A DNA stretch of 64,000 nt from Gammaproteobacteria bacterium. GTDB taxonomy: Bacteria; Pseudomonadota; Gammaproteobacteria; Pseudomonadales; Azotimanducaceae. The stretch lies in NCBI GenBank assembly GCA_009840545.1, contig VXNM01000003.1:62001-126000 (forward strand). Reading direction: 5' to 3'. Under the pieces are notes generated by a model. The model was not told where the DNA came from. It saw nothing but the letters and a program-made list of their open reading frames with translations, and made no database searches. Shown piece by piece: positions 28,601 through 35,739 of the stretch. The first letter of the stretch is position 1. Every line of letters starts with the position of its first letter. A program made the position numbers and the translations under genes.

Positions 28601-29363
28601 TCAGCGCGTACAGCGCGTCGAACCGAAGCTCCGTCGAGTCGTACGCCCGCCACGCGTGCTCCCGAGCCGTCGCGTGGTCGCCCGCCTTCAACGCCCACTC
28701 CGCCACCCGAACCAGCTGGCGAAAGTGCCGCGGCGACTCCGAGTCCGGCCGGTACAGCTCCAGCGCACGGTCCGGATGGCCCAGAACCGCCAGCGTGATC
28801 GCCGCCCGGTTCTTGAACTCCTGGTCCCGGTCCCGGGCAAGATCCACCAGTCCCTCCACGTTCCGACGGTCCACCCCGATCATCGCCAGCCGGATCCGGA
28901 TGAACTCCCGCTCCTCCTCCAGATCCGTCGCGTCCAGCGCCTTCCGGTACCACTCCGCCGCGCCCGACTCGTCCCCGCTCGCGTCCAGAAGACGCGCCTT
29001 CAGCAACGTCCCGTCCACCGTCTCCGAAAGCTCCAGGGCCGTGTCCACCACCTCCAGGGCCCGCTCCCGGTCCCCGTACTGCCAGTGCAGGTGCGCCTGC
29101 GATAGACGCGACTTCGAACGCTCCAGTGCCGGACGAGTCTCGTCCGACGCCACCAGCTCCAGACCCTCCAGCGCGCCCTCCACGCTCTTCGTCTCCGTCA
29201 CCCAATGACTGTACACCGCGTCCACCAGACCCACGTCCAGACGACCCTCCGACGCGTTCGACGCGCCCAGAGCCTCCATCGGGCCCTCCTCAGCCCAGGC
29301 GGACAATCCGCCTAGCGCAAGCAGTACGAAGAAGTGAAATTTGAGGGGAAGACGATTGTTCAT
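22686..29363 (-). CDS. Giant secreted TPR protein, copy 2 (about 2225 aa)
   Basis: This is a paralog of copy 1 with the same architecture. A different signal peptide ('FFVLLALGGLSAWA', ATG at 29363) is followed by an N-terminal TPR module of about 940 residues that is identical to copy 1. Then come a Met/Gly/Ser linker ('SMMVSMGGVVSMAG') and about 1260 residues of degenerate helical repeats, only moderately similar to copy 1, with no acidic tail. An in-frame ATG at 29423 would add 20 polar residues before the signal peptide and is less likely. It lies 217 bp downstream of the VWA protein gene, same strand, in the same block. The divergent halves may bind different partners while the identical halves bind a common one (inference). 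Confidence 0.9.
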   Translation of the reverse strand: MNNRLPLKFHFFVLLALGGLSAWAEEGPMEALGASNASEGRLDVGLVDAVYSHWVTETKSVEGALEGLELVASDETRPALERSKSRLSQAHLHWQYGDRERALEVVDTALELSETVDGTLLKARLLDASGDESGAAEWYRKALDATDLEEEREFIRIRLAMIGVDRRNVEGLVDLARDRDQEFKNRAAITLAVLGHPDRALELYRPDSESPRHFRQLVRVAEWALKAGDHATAREHAWRAYDSTELRFDALYALTLVDEAYRGEGRMDDLVVELEARGVENEDLLDLRIDLLIDLERYDDAIDLFHAINRDTSDVEARMRLIQIYDTAGKSSEMVSEYENLIEREPMVVQWYVGLASYHINVAEPERALEVWERFEESNRDRIEVLVLGGEFMNQMGYVAEATAMVERHAAAHGPSVYGNVFLFETHFARGREVEAEQAVEELWASLPPDSSDLRVVADSFERLRKFERALDVFEAIREHEGKLGYDDRMRLAWLHNVVGNQETALELWREIWVAEEAPARRSFAESQLLQIAAELNALADMAVDLEGKLYSGEADRNEMNLLVRIYTEVGDAFSATEIVKEFARSTDMPEVDKLRQLGLVYLQLQEYSKYDEVLRRLEQIDPEHRLEHIQNIVLNLLAYDLAEGTNEKYEDIQHWLEELRRYDAEAVSGEFEASVLSMGGFSDEAIESYRRALIEQPEHSDNLLLMADLMKEDDRTMEAVALLQYVAEHAVDDNEFVVAVDGIINMVGQRMFFQQLSAEVESVFRWTHRVILERITGREDKFYLYTLLSEIAQETNDREGEFEAMENSVSEAGIRRLAVLREIVTMATPNAGFFTIYQNEGDPERQLRYGRRLIGLRQQLPPEVYISIARTLLTQGDTVGAERSLSLVRDITGQIDVVKTKADLFLEAGYSKQALASYSQALTVNRDSLELQFKTAALREGNGQLDVANALYASALDKVMRGLPAALHAAPPTSRSASSMMVSMGGVVSMAGSRGVNTGVTRDYRSYYEMLMQGLIATWPSSAEKEQELLDNFLGMFNEEFDKAIAQIEEEAKEESEEETTSDEEEKETISLARYSRLYHLSHMFRRLCFATDQVEVSSELDQRLLEHFADDENYIDTLRNHYTKLGTEPAPQIAQAIEEDETEKYPSDLTRVETELRRAIDGPQLEKLVRIGRIVEYPEPLDRIFREILRNENYAALRYASISLDDANYTRLLNTAVPMLQEEPAHLMRFLLNHPVFLLEIEERLGITVAVFDESFLRDPEVQREIQRFGFMGTAGLWFYVNKRGVPDEMVMMFEHVVKGVRANQVSMAIDLFAIHAQLMETPLSEELRERFMEATKELLQKIDIQDEFTQSYAMSMIYNFKVAPENLETFFDIVDHYYTVAPGGDEAKSVLRNFYEGELDAAYSSIIEIYRENETIGFYAGDPLYTVFEEQYLKSLQQIREGTMDDVELAKWILSARTYEDHDVLPDSEERLSLLASLFERFADDKELALQILGGKAALNALNGAQLDGLLSHLQDYYEIDNSEESIRMAYYLLAIKEELYDQALEIALDGGPDLRMPAIREGILTRNDSAQPYDYFDPAAILSIVRGNDPFNRMMRSGMMPAGLESMISRIQERVAEETLNEDEVKNMLRSLWRGVQAASIGDAASGFYGMRNFLPVLLQWPSKGSPTSDTMYLSMGVIIGGIGMQDETDEDEQEPTLLEFLASKAPLGEELELLLTSVSQNEQLRWEPMKDLVSKAYREFPEHLTKRMGELTQKVVARVASDVEFSLWMRLVMDSETSLSVEESEAFVSRAREMKSPNNQQMSDFAALLSKQGHFDQATDCYELLVIRRANLNEFAPSGRIYFYGPSNGEDSGVLQLIEEAAKHLPEEKLQTFVRRVVAVVRPLGDTPEFRSTWEAFAIRAFSMAYDPSEVVQNLKELIPDVDRTDDSVKGFDGIRLVELVRLNHLTGNTRQANQLTRTLFTSESASTSIQLTEPVSVNPRMMGLGSSYQTLSNIQSLATLLGIQLPGMGSSPIVVSTPSIPTSADLFVSLLGEALNFDDSQGIDSTAGVFLDWLDDDEIETSPVLNGLTQLVTMLIAKEESSRAQEIAGQIQNWLLTKSVEQIDTGLVRSIALMGLEGNLPIAPEICQIVFDQELLGVDQELEFLDLIRQQLDTTDLLNVVKRVNVDTAGLRLLRKLSPIADSSNDGDFLQKIETRILTLENSYEAVEIAGGLDAIESS
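26470..29290. repeat. 2821-bp GC-rich exact repeat, copy B
   Basis: Second copy of the 19509-22329 segment, same orientation. The flanks differ at once on both sides: the signal-peptide codons on the right, and on the left 'GLPAALHAAPP' here against 'GLPVALHAAPP' in copy A, then unrelated linker codons. The GC-rich codon choice leaves long spurious open frames on the opposite strand in both copies. Confidence 0.95.
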
Positions 29364-29580
29364 TGGTTTGTGAGCTTTTGTATTACAGTGAGAGATGAGG
29401 GTCGAGTGAGCTCGTATTGCCAACTTAGGTCAAGTACGAGAATTCTTCCTTTGGGAGTCGATGCTTTTGATGCCACAGCAGAATTGACCAGATACCTTGC
29501 TGCCCATTTTGGGGAATTTGTTTCCGCGAACTAATCCATCTCGCAAGATGTGAGGAGGTTCGCATGTCGGCCACGTTCGA

Positions 29581-32076
29581 TCATGATCCGCGCGGCCAGC
29601 GTCTGTAAAGAAGGTCGCCCAAGTAAAACAGAATAGCCAAGAGCAACAACCAAGGCCATACTTGAACAACAACAAACGAAAGTTCGCCTGAACTTACACT
29701 CGCTAGAGCAATTGAATCGTCGTCCAGATCCAATAGATTCAAGCCACCGGTAGCTTCTGACAATCCTACGAGATCGAGCCCGTCCATTGGATCCACTTGA
29801 TTTTCCTGAACTTCGTCCGAGACAGCTAAACTTGCACTTCTCCAAATCGAATCGTTTGCGCTACCGGATATTCCTATAAGCAAGTCTTCTTCCGATCCTG
29901 AGAACAAGTCTAATTCAAAGAGTCCGGGAGCTGTTTCTGTAAATGCGTACGTGTCTTCACCGACTAGCGATGAGTCCAAGTTATAAAGTTGAGCCTCGGG
30001 AACGAGTGTTTCGTTCGGTGAAACACGATTTGCCACAACTGTCGTCTTTCCGAAGCGACGTTGCGTGTCGATTTCAAAACTATTGGTAAACGAAGCATTC
30101 CGCCGAACAATCCGACCCAAAAACTCGGGGTACTCTTCCCATGCACCCCAATTTCGAGTGCCTTCTCCAACGGGTTCGGTCATTAGCGTAGTGACCCGAC
30201 CCAATCCATAGCGCCACGTCGCGAGAACAGGATGCTCCGTATCGGCTACTTCCACAAGGACTTCCGCTCCGTCCCGAGCCTCTACCTCAACGTATCCGTT
30301 CAGTGCAGGAACTTCGTCAGTTTGCACTTCTCCCCACCATCCTTGACCACGACTGGTTTCCAAATCGAACAGACCTCGCTTGTACATGGGGGACTTCTTT
30401 GTGGAAGTCTGTTTGAAAATCATTTCAACTAGCTGAAATTGATTCCCAACCGCATAGAATCGGCCACCTCCCCAATTTGCGATATCGGACATGATTAAGT
30501 TGTGTCCGCCCTGGCCAACCAAGATAGTGGAGACCGTGATACGGTCACGGTTGATCCGTCGCGTCATGGATTCGTAAGGAGAATCCTCTACTCCTGCATC
30601 CGTTATTAGAACGATGTGTTTGAACCGTGTATTGACGTTCTGCAGGCCGTAGTAGGCTTCTTGGATTGCCGGAAAAAGTACGGTGCCGCCTATTGCTTTC
30701 ATTCGACCTATGGCACGGTCAATTTCAATCTTGTTTGTTGCGGGTTGCATTGGAACCGCCCAATGCTTGTTTCCGTAGAACTCGACAATACCGATGCGAT
30801 CATGTGGCTTCATACGCCTTACGGCGATTCTTGCAATATGCTTGGCGAGCTCAATTCGAGTCCCACCCATCGATCCCGATGTATCCAAGATAATCGCTAG
30901 ACCAACGCTCGGATCGATCTTGTCTTGATCTCCGGGAATCTCGACCGGCAATAGATCGCTCAACGGAGAATCGTGGTAACCGCCATCTCCGAATGCCGCT
31001 TCCCCTCCGCTATGAATCAATCCGAGACCATCACTTTGAACAGCATCGGCAATCTTGTTCTGTACGCTCTCCTCGACGACGCTCGTAGGAGCATCGTCAA
31101 GCATTACTACATCGTACTTTGACAGATCGATATCATCCGTCACAGATGAGGCGACCGGCGCCTCAATTTCAAATCCTGCACCCAATAGATCGGACAATGA
31201 TGATTCTGCTCCGACCTGTCGATTGCCCAAGTACAACACTCGAATAGGATCTTGTATCGCAACGACGTGCCGCCATTGATTGTTGGTGAGATCTAAATCT
31301 TGGTCTTCGGGTACTGAAACTTCGACTTCGATATCCATAAATCCCGGTTCGTCCGTTTTGAACTCGAGCAAGACAATGGTACGACCATCGCTCGCCAACC
31401 CCTCTGCATGAGCGATGATTTCATCGTCATGTACTGCAGTTACTTCCAGCTCTGGAACAGTTCCTATGATTTCGACAAACAGAGAAACTTTCTCGCCAGG
31501 ACGAACATCTGTTGAGCGAACATCGCTAATGTAGACATCCGGAACTGGGTCGATTGAAATGTTGTGTACGGGAATCTCTCGTTCTTGCAAAAGGTCGAAC
31601 GCCCTTCCCCAATGCCGATCTGTGGCTAAACCATCTGACACGACGGTGACTGATCCACTGACTCCAAATGGAATTGACTGAGCTGCAATCTCAAGCGCAT
31701 CCCCTAGAGGCGACTTTTCATCGGCGTTCATATGTACGAAATTGAGAGAGTCGACTGCTGGTTCAGTTCCGCCGATCTGCACGACACTCACCGAACCTTC
31801 TCCACTGAACTTTCCAATTACCTCTGCCGCTAACTCAACTGCTCGGGATTTACTCTCCTCTGACAAACTATTGGACTGGTCAAGGATGACCGCGTAGTGT
31901 TTGTTTGGCAAATTCGAAACAACTACCGGTTGCATCAAACCTACAACCAAAGACAAAAACACCAAGGTTCGAATAATGCCATGCCAGACTCGCTTAGGAC
32001 GACTTGGCAAGAACCAGAGAGCGGGAACCAGAAGCGCTAACAGACCAAACAGTGGATAGTTGAATGACAGTTCCAT
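29581..32076 (-). CDS. Membrane protein with two VWA-type MIDAS motifs and a GATase-like middle domain, 831 aa
   Basis: Two N-terminal membrane helices (about residues 8-23 and 35-53) precede a first VWA-like domain with 'LDQSNS' (66-70). A beta-rich stretch follows, then a class I glutamine-amidotransferase-like domain ('VVMLDDAPTS', 'LGLIHSGGEAAFGDGG', about 280-380). Next is a full VWA domain with 'LDTSGSMGG' (398-404) and 'LITDAGVEDSP', a C-terminal beta region and a final helix ('WPWLLLLAILFYLGDLLY'). This layout is known from BatA/BatB-linked 'VWA and glutamine-amidotransferase-like' membrane proteins of MoxR clusters. The ATG at 32076 shares its A with the TAA of the preceding gene (TAATG), which fixes the start and implies coupling. 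The role is probably metal-dependent protein binding in the periplasm under control of the MoxR ATPase. Confidence 0.88.
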   Translation of the reverse strand: MELSFNYPLFGLLALLVPALWFLPSRPKRVWHGIIRTLVFLSLVVGLMQPVVVSNLPNKHYAVILDQSNSLSEESKSRAVELAAEVIGKFSGEGSVSVVQIGGTEPAVDSLNFVHMNADEKSPLGDALEIAAQSIPFGVSGSVTVVSDGLATDRHWGRAFDLLQEREIPVHNISIDPVPDVYISDVRSTDVRPGEKVSLFVEIIGTVPELEVTAVHDDEIIAHAEGLASDGRTIVLLEFKTDEPGFMDIEVEVSVPEDQDLDLTNNQWRHVVAIQDPIRVLYLGNRQVGAESSLSDLLGAGFEIEAPVASSVTDDIDLSKYDVVMLDDAPTSVVEESVQNKIADAVQSDGLGLIHSGGEAAFGDGGYHDSPLSDLLPVEIPGDQDKIDPSVGLAIILDTSGSMGGTRIELAKHIARIAVRRMKPHDRIGIVEFYGNKHWAVPMQPATNKIEIDRAIGRMKAIGGTVLFPAIQEAYYGLQNVNTRFKHIVLITDAGVEDSPYESMTRRINRDRITVSTILVGQGGHNLIMSDIANWGGGRFYAVGNQFQLVEMIFKQTSTKKSPMYKRGLFDLETSRGQGWWGEVQTDEVPALNGYVEVEARDGAEVLVEVADTEHPVLATWRYGLGRVTTLMTEPVGEGTRNWGAWEEYPEFLGRIVRRNASFTNSFEIDTQRRFGKTTVVANRVSPNETLVPEAQLYNLDSSLVGEDTYAFTETAPGLFELDLFSGSEEDLLIGISGSANDSIWRSASLAVSDEVQENQVDPMDGLDLVGLSEATGGLNLLDLDDDSIALASVSSGELSFVVVQVWPWLLLLAILFYLGDLLYRRWPRGS

Positions 32077-33788
32077 TACGGCATCAGTCCTCTCTGGTAG
32101 AGATACCACTCCAATCCTAGAAGCAATACGGCGAGCAACGCCAGCCATGTTGCGATGCCCCATATTGTCTGAGAATTGGAAGTTTCAATTGCAGCATCCG
32201 TCAGATTCTGAGAACCCGTTCGAACTGCGGCTGCAGGGTCCAACAACGACACCTGCAATGAAGTACCGTCGCGCAACTCAAGTGTTCCTGCTTCATTCCT
32301 AACATAGGATGCTCCGATTGCATATTCCGCTAGCAAATCGGAACTCGCGAGAGAAGATCCTGATGTCTGTTCTACTGGTTGCCGACCCGCAGCCAAATAC
32401 GCATACCACGGCTCTTGATTGGCCAAGTAACGAATCGACTTCGAAATAAAGATGGGAAAACTCATGCTGTCCTTGAAATTGAAACTCTCGCTTACCAATT
32501 CACTCCAGACAGAAACATACCGCACATCCGAATAGTCAAGCTGTACGCTGATATCTTGGTTCAATTCGGTTGCCATAGCAGCGGAATCTATTTCCGCTAG
32601 ACCCAAGTCGGCGACGCTTTGATGAAGAGCTTCCATTCCTTCGAGCTCGCCCGAGTAACCAATGACGAATGCCTTAGATTGCTCGACGATTGGCGTCGTG
32701 CGTAAATACGGAATTGATGTTTCGGAATCATTGGGACCAAGGACTGCAACGCTTGCTCCTGATCCTACGATCTCTATTCCCGCATCCGCGTCAATCGCTC
32801 TTCTAATGGGTGTGGGTACGTCTTCACCGATTGATATGGACACTCGTTCTTTGGTGGGAAGAGTAACAAGAGCTTCATTGTCAAAAGCTAGGTCGTCAGG
32901 TTCTTCAATTGCGACGGAAAACACAGATCCGTCGGCGACAACATCTCGGACTCGAAATTCGTTTGGAGAAATCGATTCCAATCGATTTGTGGCCAAGTCC
33001 TGATCACCGATCTGAACTCGAAAGTCTTCACTGTTCACACTCAGTCCGTCAGCAAGAATTCGAAAGAGAACATCGACCTTATCCCATTCACCAGACAACG
33101 GTTCTCCGATTCCAAGTGCAACAATTCCTCTGTTCTCAAAGTCGTCCAGAGAATCAAAACGACGAGCCACTCTATAGCCAGCGGGCAATCGATCCAAAGC
33201 ATGTTCAGAGATCGGTGCGCCTCCATATACGACAACATTGACCTCCGTTGGATAACTGTTGTTGCGGGGCAAGAGTCTTAACAGTTCGTCGATTGACGAA
33301 CGGGCAGCTACCGGCTCGAATTCTTCTAACCTACGCTCAAGAACGAGCTTTTCCTCGCCCGGTGCCAATACTCGAACATTTTGTGCTCCCGACAAGAAGA
33401 CCTCACGAGAATCGCGTGAGTACTTGGAAACGTCATTGAGAAGCTGATTTTTCGATTGCTGGAAGATGTCGCCGGTCGATGCATGGGCAGATCCGTCGAG
33501 TACAAGAATGTTGAAACCCGCAGTACGTTGCGCTCCCGTAAGCGGTCCTCCAAATCCAATCCACAACAACCAGCAAATGAGCAAGGCCAGAAGATAGGCC
33601 AAAATGTGTCGAAATCGCTGCCGGAGAACTCGTACTGGAGCTTCCCGAACGGCTGCAGCCCAAAACATTGTGGTAGCGACAGGCAATTCTGTATAGCGAA
33701 TACGGAGTTGCTGCAAGAGAAACAATAGTCCCGCCAAAGCCAACAAACCCAGGCCGACAAGGAGTGGCGACAGATTGAAGAAACTCAT
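32076..33788 (-). CDS. BatA-like membrane protein with degenerate VWA domain, 570 aa
   Basis: The N-terminus matches the BatA/aerotolerance N-terminal domain: two hydrophobic helices (about residues 5-27 and 60-80) around 'RYTELPVATTMFW'. The following VWA-like core has 'NILVLDGSAHAS', where the MIDAS DxSxS is reduced to DGSAH. A long beta-rich periplasmic region and a C-terminal helix ('WGIATWLALLAVLLLGLEWY') complete it. It overlaps DUF58 by 4 nt (ATGA) upstream and the VWA-GATase gene by 1 nt downstream. It probably forms a membrane complex with the next protein. The broken MIDAS suggests structural rather than metal-dependent binding. Confidence 0.85.
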   Translation of the reverse strand: MSFFNLSPLLVGLGLLALAGLLFLLQQLRIRYTELPVATTMFWAAAVREAPVRVLRQRFRHILAYLLALLICWLLWIGFGGPLTGAQRTAGFNILVLDGSAHASTGDIFQQSKNQLLNDVSKYSRDSREVFLSGAQNVRVLAPGEEKLVLERRLEEFEPVAARSSIDELLRLLPRNNSYPTEVNVVVYGGAPISEHALDRLPAGYRVARRFDSLDDFENRGIVALGIGEPLSGEWDKVDVLFRILADGLSVNSEDFRVQIGDQDLATNRLESISPNEFRVRDVVADGSVFSVAIEEPDDLAFDNEALVTLPTKERVSISIGEDVPTPIRRAIDADAGIEIVGSGASVAVLGPNDSETSIPYLRTTPIVEQSKAFVIGYSGELEGMEALHQSVADLGLAEIDSAAMATELNQDISVQLDYSDVRYVSVWSELVSESFNFKDSMSFPIFISKSIRYLANQEPWYAYLAAGRQPVEQTSGSSLASSDLLAEYAIGASYVRNEAGTLELRDGTSLQVSLLDPAAAVRTGSQNLTDAAIETSNSQTIWGIATWLALLAVLLLGLEWYLYQRGLMP

Positions 33789-34693
33789 ACTGTCAAAGCT
33801 CCCGATTCGAACAGCCCTGCTAGTTGATCCAAAACGTCCTGGTCCGCGTTGAGACGAACGAGGCCAATTCCTTGATCGGAAGCGAAGTTCGTCAGTCGCT
33901 GATTGAACTCGTCGTAAATTCTGCGGTAGCGGTTGAGCACGGCGGGCTCAACAGTTACATCGACCGCATCGGAGGTTTCGCAGTCAACAAGTCGAATGTC
34001 TCCCACCAGATCCTCGTTTTGCGTTGGATCGCTATCGGAATCCTTTACTAACTGGACCAAAAGAAGCTTGTGTCTGCACGTCTTGAGCGAATCTGTGACC
34101 GAGTCCAATCCTTGCGGATCGAAAAAGTCTGAGAGGACTACGAGCAATCCAGGTCTGAGTTTTCTGAAACTAAGTTGATGAATGGATTGCGATAGTTGAG
34201 TGCCATCCTGCTCCGTAAGACTCACCATCCTGCGCCCAAGAAGCGTTAGTTGCTTTTTTCCAGCAATAGGCCTCGAGTGCATTTCCAATTCATTCGAAAA
34301 GGAAAGAAGTGCAACCACGTCATGCTGGCTCAAAGAGATGGATGAGAGTGCCAAAGCCGAACGAAGTGCTGCGTGTACACGTGGTTCATCTTCAAGAAAC
34401 ATGCTTCGAGAACGGTCGACTAGCAGGTAGAGGGGTAGATCTTGGTACTCCTCAAATACGTGTACAAACAATCGACCGAGTCTACGATAAATATTCCAGT
34501 CGACAGCCCGAAGGTCATCCCCCGCCACATATTGCTTGAAGTCCTTGAACTCCAAGCCGATACCTCGGTCGTGTGTAAGCTGCTCGCCAAGACGACCCTG
34601 GCGAAGAAAACGCTTGATCCTAAGATTGAATGTCTCTAGAGACTCAAGAAACTCTGGGTCGAAGAGTTCCTCAAACGTGAGTTGAGCCGCCAC
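33785..34693 (-). CDS. DUF58 protein, MoxR partner, 302 aa
   Basis: The DUF58 signature 'GIGLEFKDFKQYVAGDDLR' followed by 'AVDWNIYRRLG' lies at about residues 44-73. A VWA-like MIDAS 'LVDRSRSM' (Asp93, Ser95, Ser97) and a later 'LVVLSDFFDPQG' follow. DUF58 proteins are encoded next to MoxR ATPases in most bacteria and are believed to be their adaptor or client. It has no transmembrane helix, so it is probably cytoplasmic or peripheral. It lies 16 bp after moxR and overlaps the BatA-like gene by 4 nt. Confidence 0.92.
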   Translation of the reverse strand: MAAQLTFEELFDPEFLESLETFNLRIKRFLRQGRLGEQLTHDRGIGLEFKDFKQYVAGDDLRAVDWNIYRRLGRLFVHVFEEYQDLPLYLLVDRSRSMFLEDEPRVHAALRSALALSSISLSQHDVVALLSFSNELEMHSRPIAGKKQLTLLGRRMVSLTEQDGTQLSQSIHQLSFRKLRPGLLVVLSDFFDPQGLDSVTDSLKTCRHKLLLVQLVKDSDSDPTQNEDLVGDIRLVDCETSDAVDVTVEPAVLNRYRRIYDEFNQRLTNFASDQGIGLVRLNADQDVLDQLAGLFESGALTV

Positions 34694-34709
34694 GATTCGT
34701 GCTAATCGA

Positions 34710-35735
34710 TCAGTCGACCGATCTAGGTAACTTTACCTGCTCAAGAATGTCCTCAATGATGCTATCGGGCGTTACATTGCTAGCCTGCGCTTGGAAGTTG
34801 AGGATTATTCGATGACGAAGCACCGGATACGCCACCGCCTTGATATCGTCCGTACTAATGGAATATCGATCGTTTAGTATCGCCTGGACCTTGGCCGCCA
34901 ACATCAATCCCTGTACTCCCCTTGGGCTTGACCCAAGCGATACATATGCAGTGGTCTTGTCCGTTGCATACGAACTATTGGGTTGCGTTGCCATCACTAG
35001 TCGAATGGCATAGGTTTTTGCGGTCGTCGGTACTGCAACCGCACGGGCAATTTCGCGGAGTTTCACGATTTCCGCACCGTCTGTGATGTGACTGATGTCT
35101 ACATCTTCAGTTCCAGTCGTTCGGTCAATAATCTCGTAATACTCGTTCTCCTCGGGGTAATCCACAAGGAGTTTGAACAAGAAACGGTCTAGCTGAGCTT
35201 CAGGTAGAGGATAGGTACCCTCTTGCTCCACGGGATTCTGCGTAGCCATTACACAGTACGGCTCGTCAAGTGTCAGCGTTCGATTCCCCACTGTAACTTG
35301 CCTTTCCTGCATTGCCTCAAGCAATGCCGACTGAGTCTTGGGCGTTGCTCGGTTGATCTCGTCAGCAAGGACCAGATTTGCTATGAGAGGACCTTCTTGA
35401 AAGCTAAGTTCGTGCGCACCACTGGCAGTTTCAGTCAAAACCATTGTCCCCTGAATGTCCGCAGGCATCATGTCGGGAGTGAACTGAATTCTCGAAAACT
35501 TTACGCTCACTGCATCACTAAGGCAGCGGACGAGCATCGTCTTGCCCAGACCAGGAACACCCTCGAGAAGTACATGGCCGCCAGCCATTAGAGCCGTAAG
35601 AACTCCATCGACGACAGTGGGCTGTCCAACCATCATCTTATTTACTTCGGATCGTATGTCTTGGAATACCGATTTGAAATGCGCCGCTTGTTCAGCGGCG
35701 CGGGAATCTACATTGGTAGTTGCTTGTTCGGCCAT
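34710..35735 (-). CDS. moxR: MoxR-family AAA+ ATPase, 341 aa
   Basis: This is a MoxR chaperone-like ATPase. Walker A is 'EGVPGLGKTML' (about residues 58-68), Walker B 'LVLADEINRA' (121-130), sensor 1 'MATQNPVEQEG' (about 173-183), and the arginine finger region is 'LPEAQLDRF'. 'SLGSSPRGVQGL' is the family's sensor-2 signature. The length is standard. MoxR proteins work with VWA-domain partners to assemble or activate protein complexes (methanol dehydrogenase in Paracoccus; envelope or stress functions elsewhere). Here the partners are encoded immediately downstream, and the secreted TPR proteins further on are candidate periplasmic clients. Confidence 0.95.
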   Translation of the reverse strand: MAEQATTNVDSRAAEQAAHFKSVFQDIRSEVNKMMVGQPTVVDGVLTALMAGGHVLLEGVPGLGKTMLVRCLSDAVSVKFSRIQFTPDMMPADIQGTMVLTETASGAHELSFQEGPLIANLVLADEINRATPKTQSALLEAMQERQVTVGNRTLTLDEPYCVMATQNPVEQEGTYPLPEAQLDRFLFKLLVDYPEENEYYEIIDRTTGTEDVDISHITDGAEIVKLREIARAVAVPTTAKTYAIRLVMATQPNSSYATDKTTAYVSLGSSPRGVQGLMLAAKVQAILNDRYSISTDDIKAVAYPVLRHRIILNFQAQASNVTPDSIIEDILEQVKLPRSVD

Positions 35736-35739
35736 TCAA

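Noticed and set aside
26457-29105. Plus-strand open frame of 882 codons opposite giant gene 2
   Set aside because: Same artefact in the second copy of the repeat; sequence identical to the first shadow frame.
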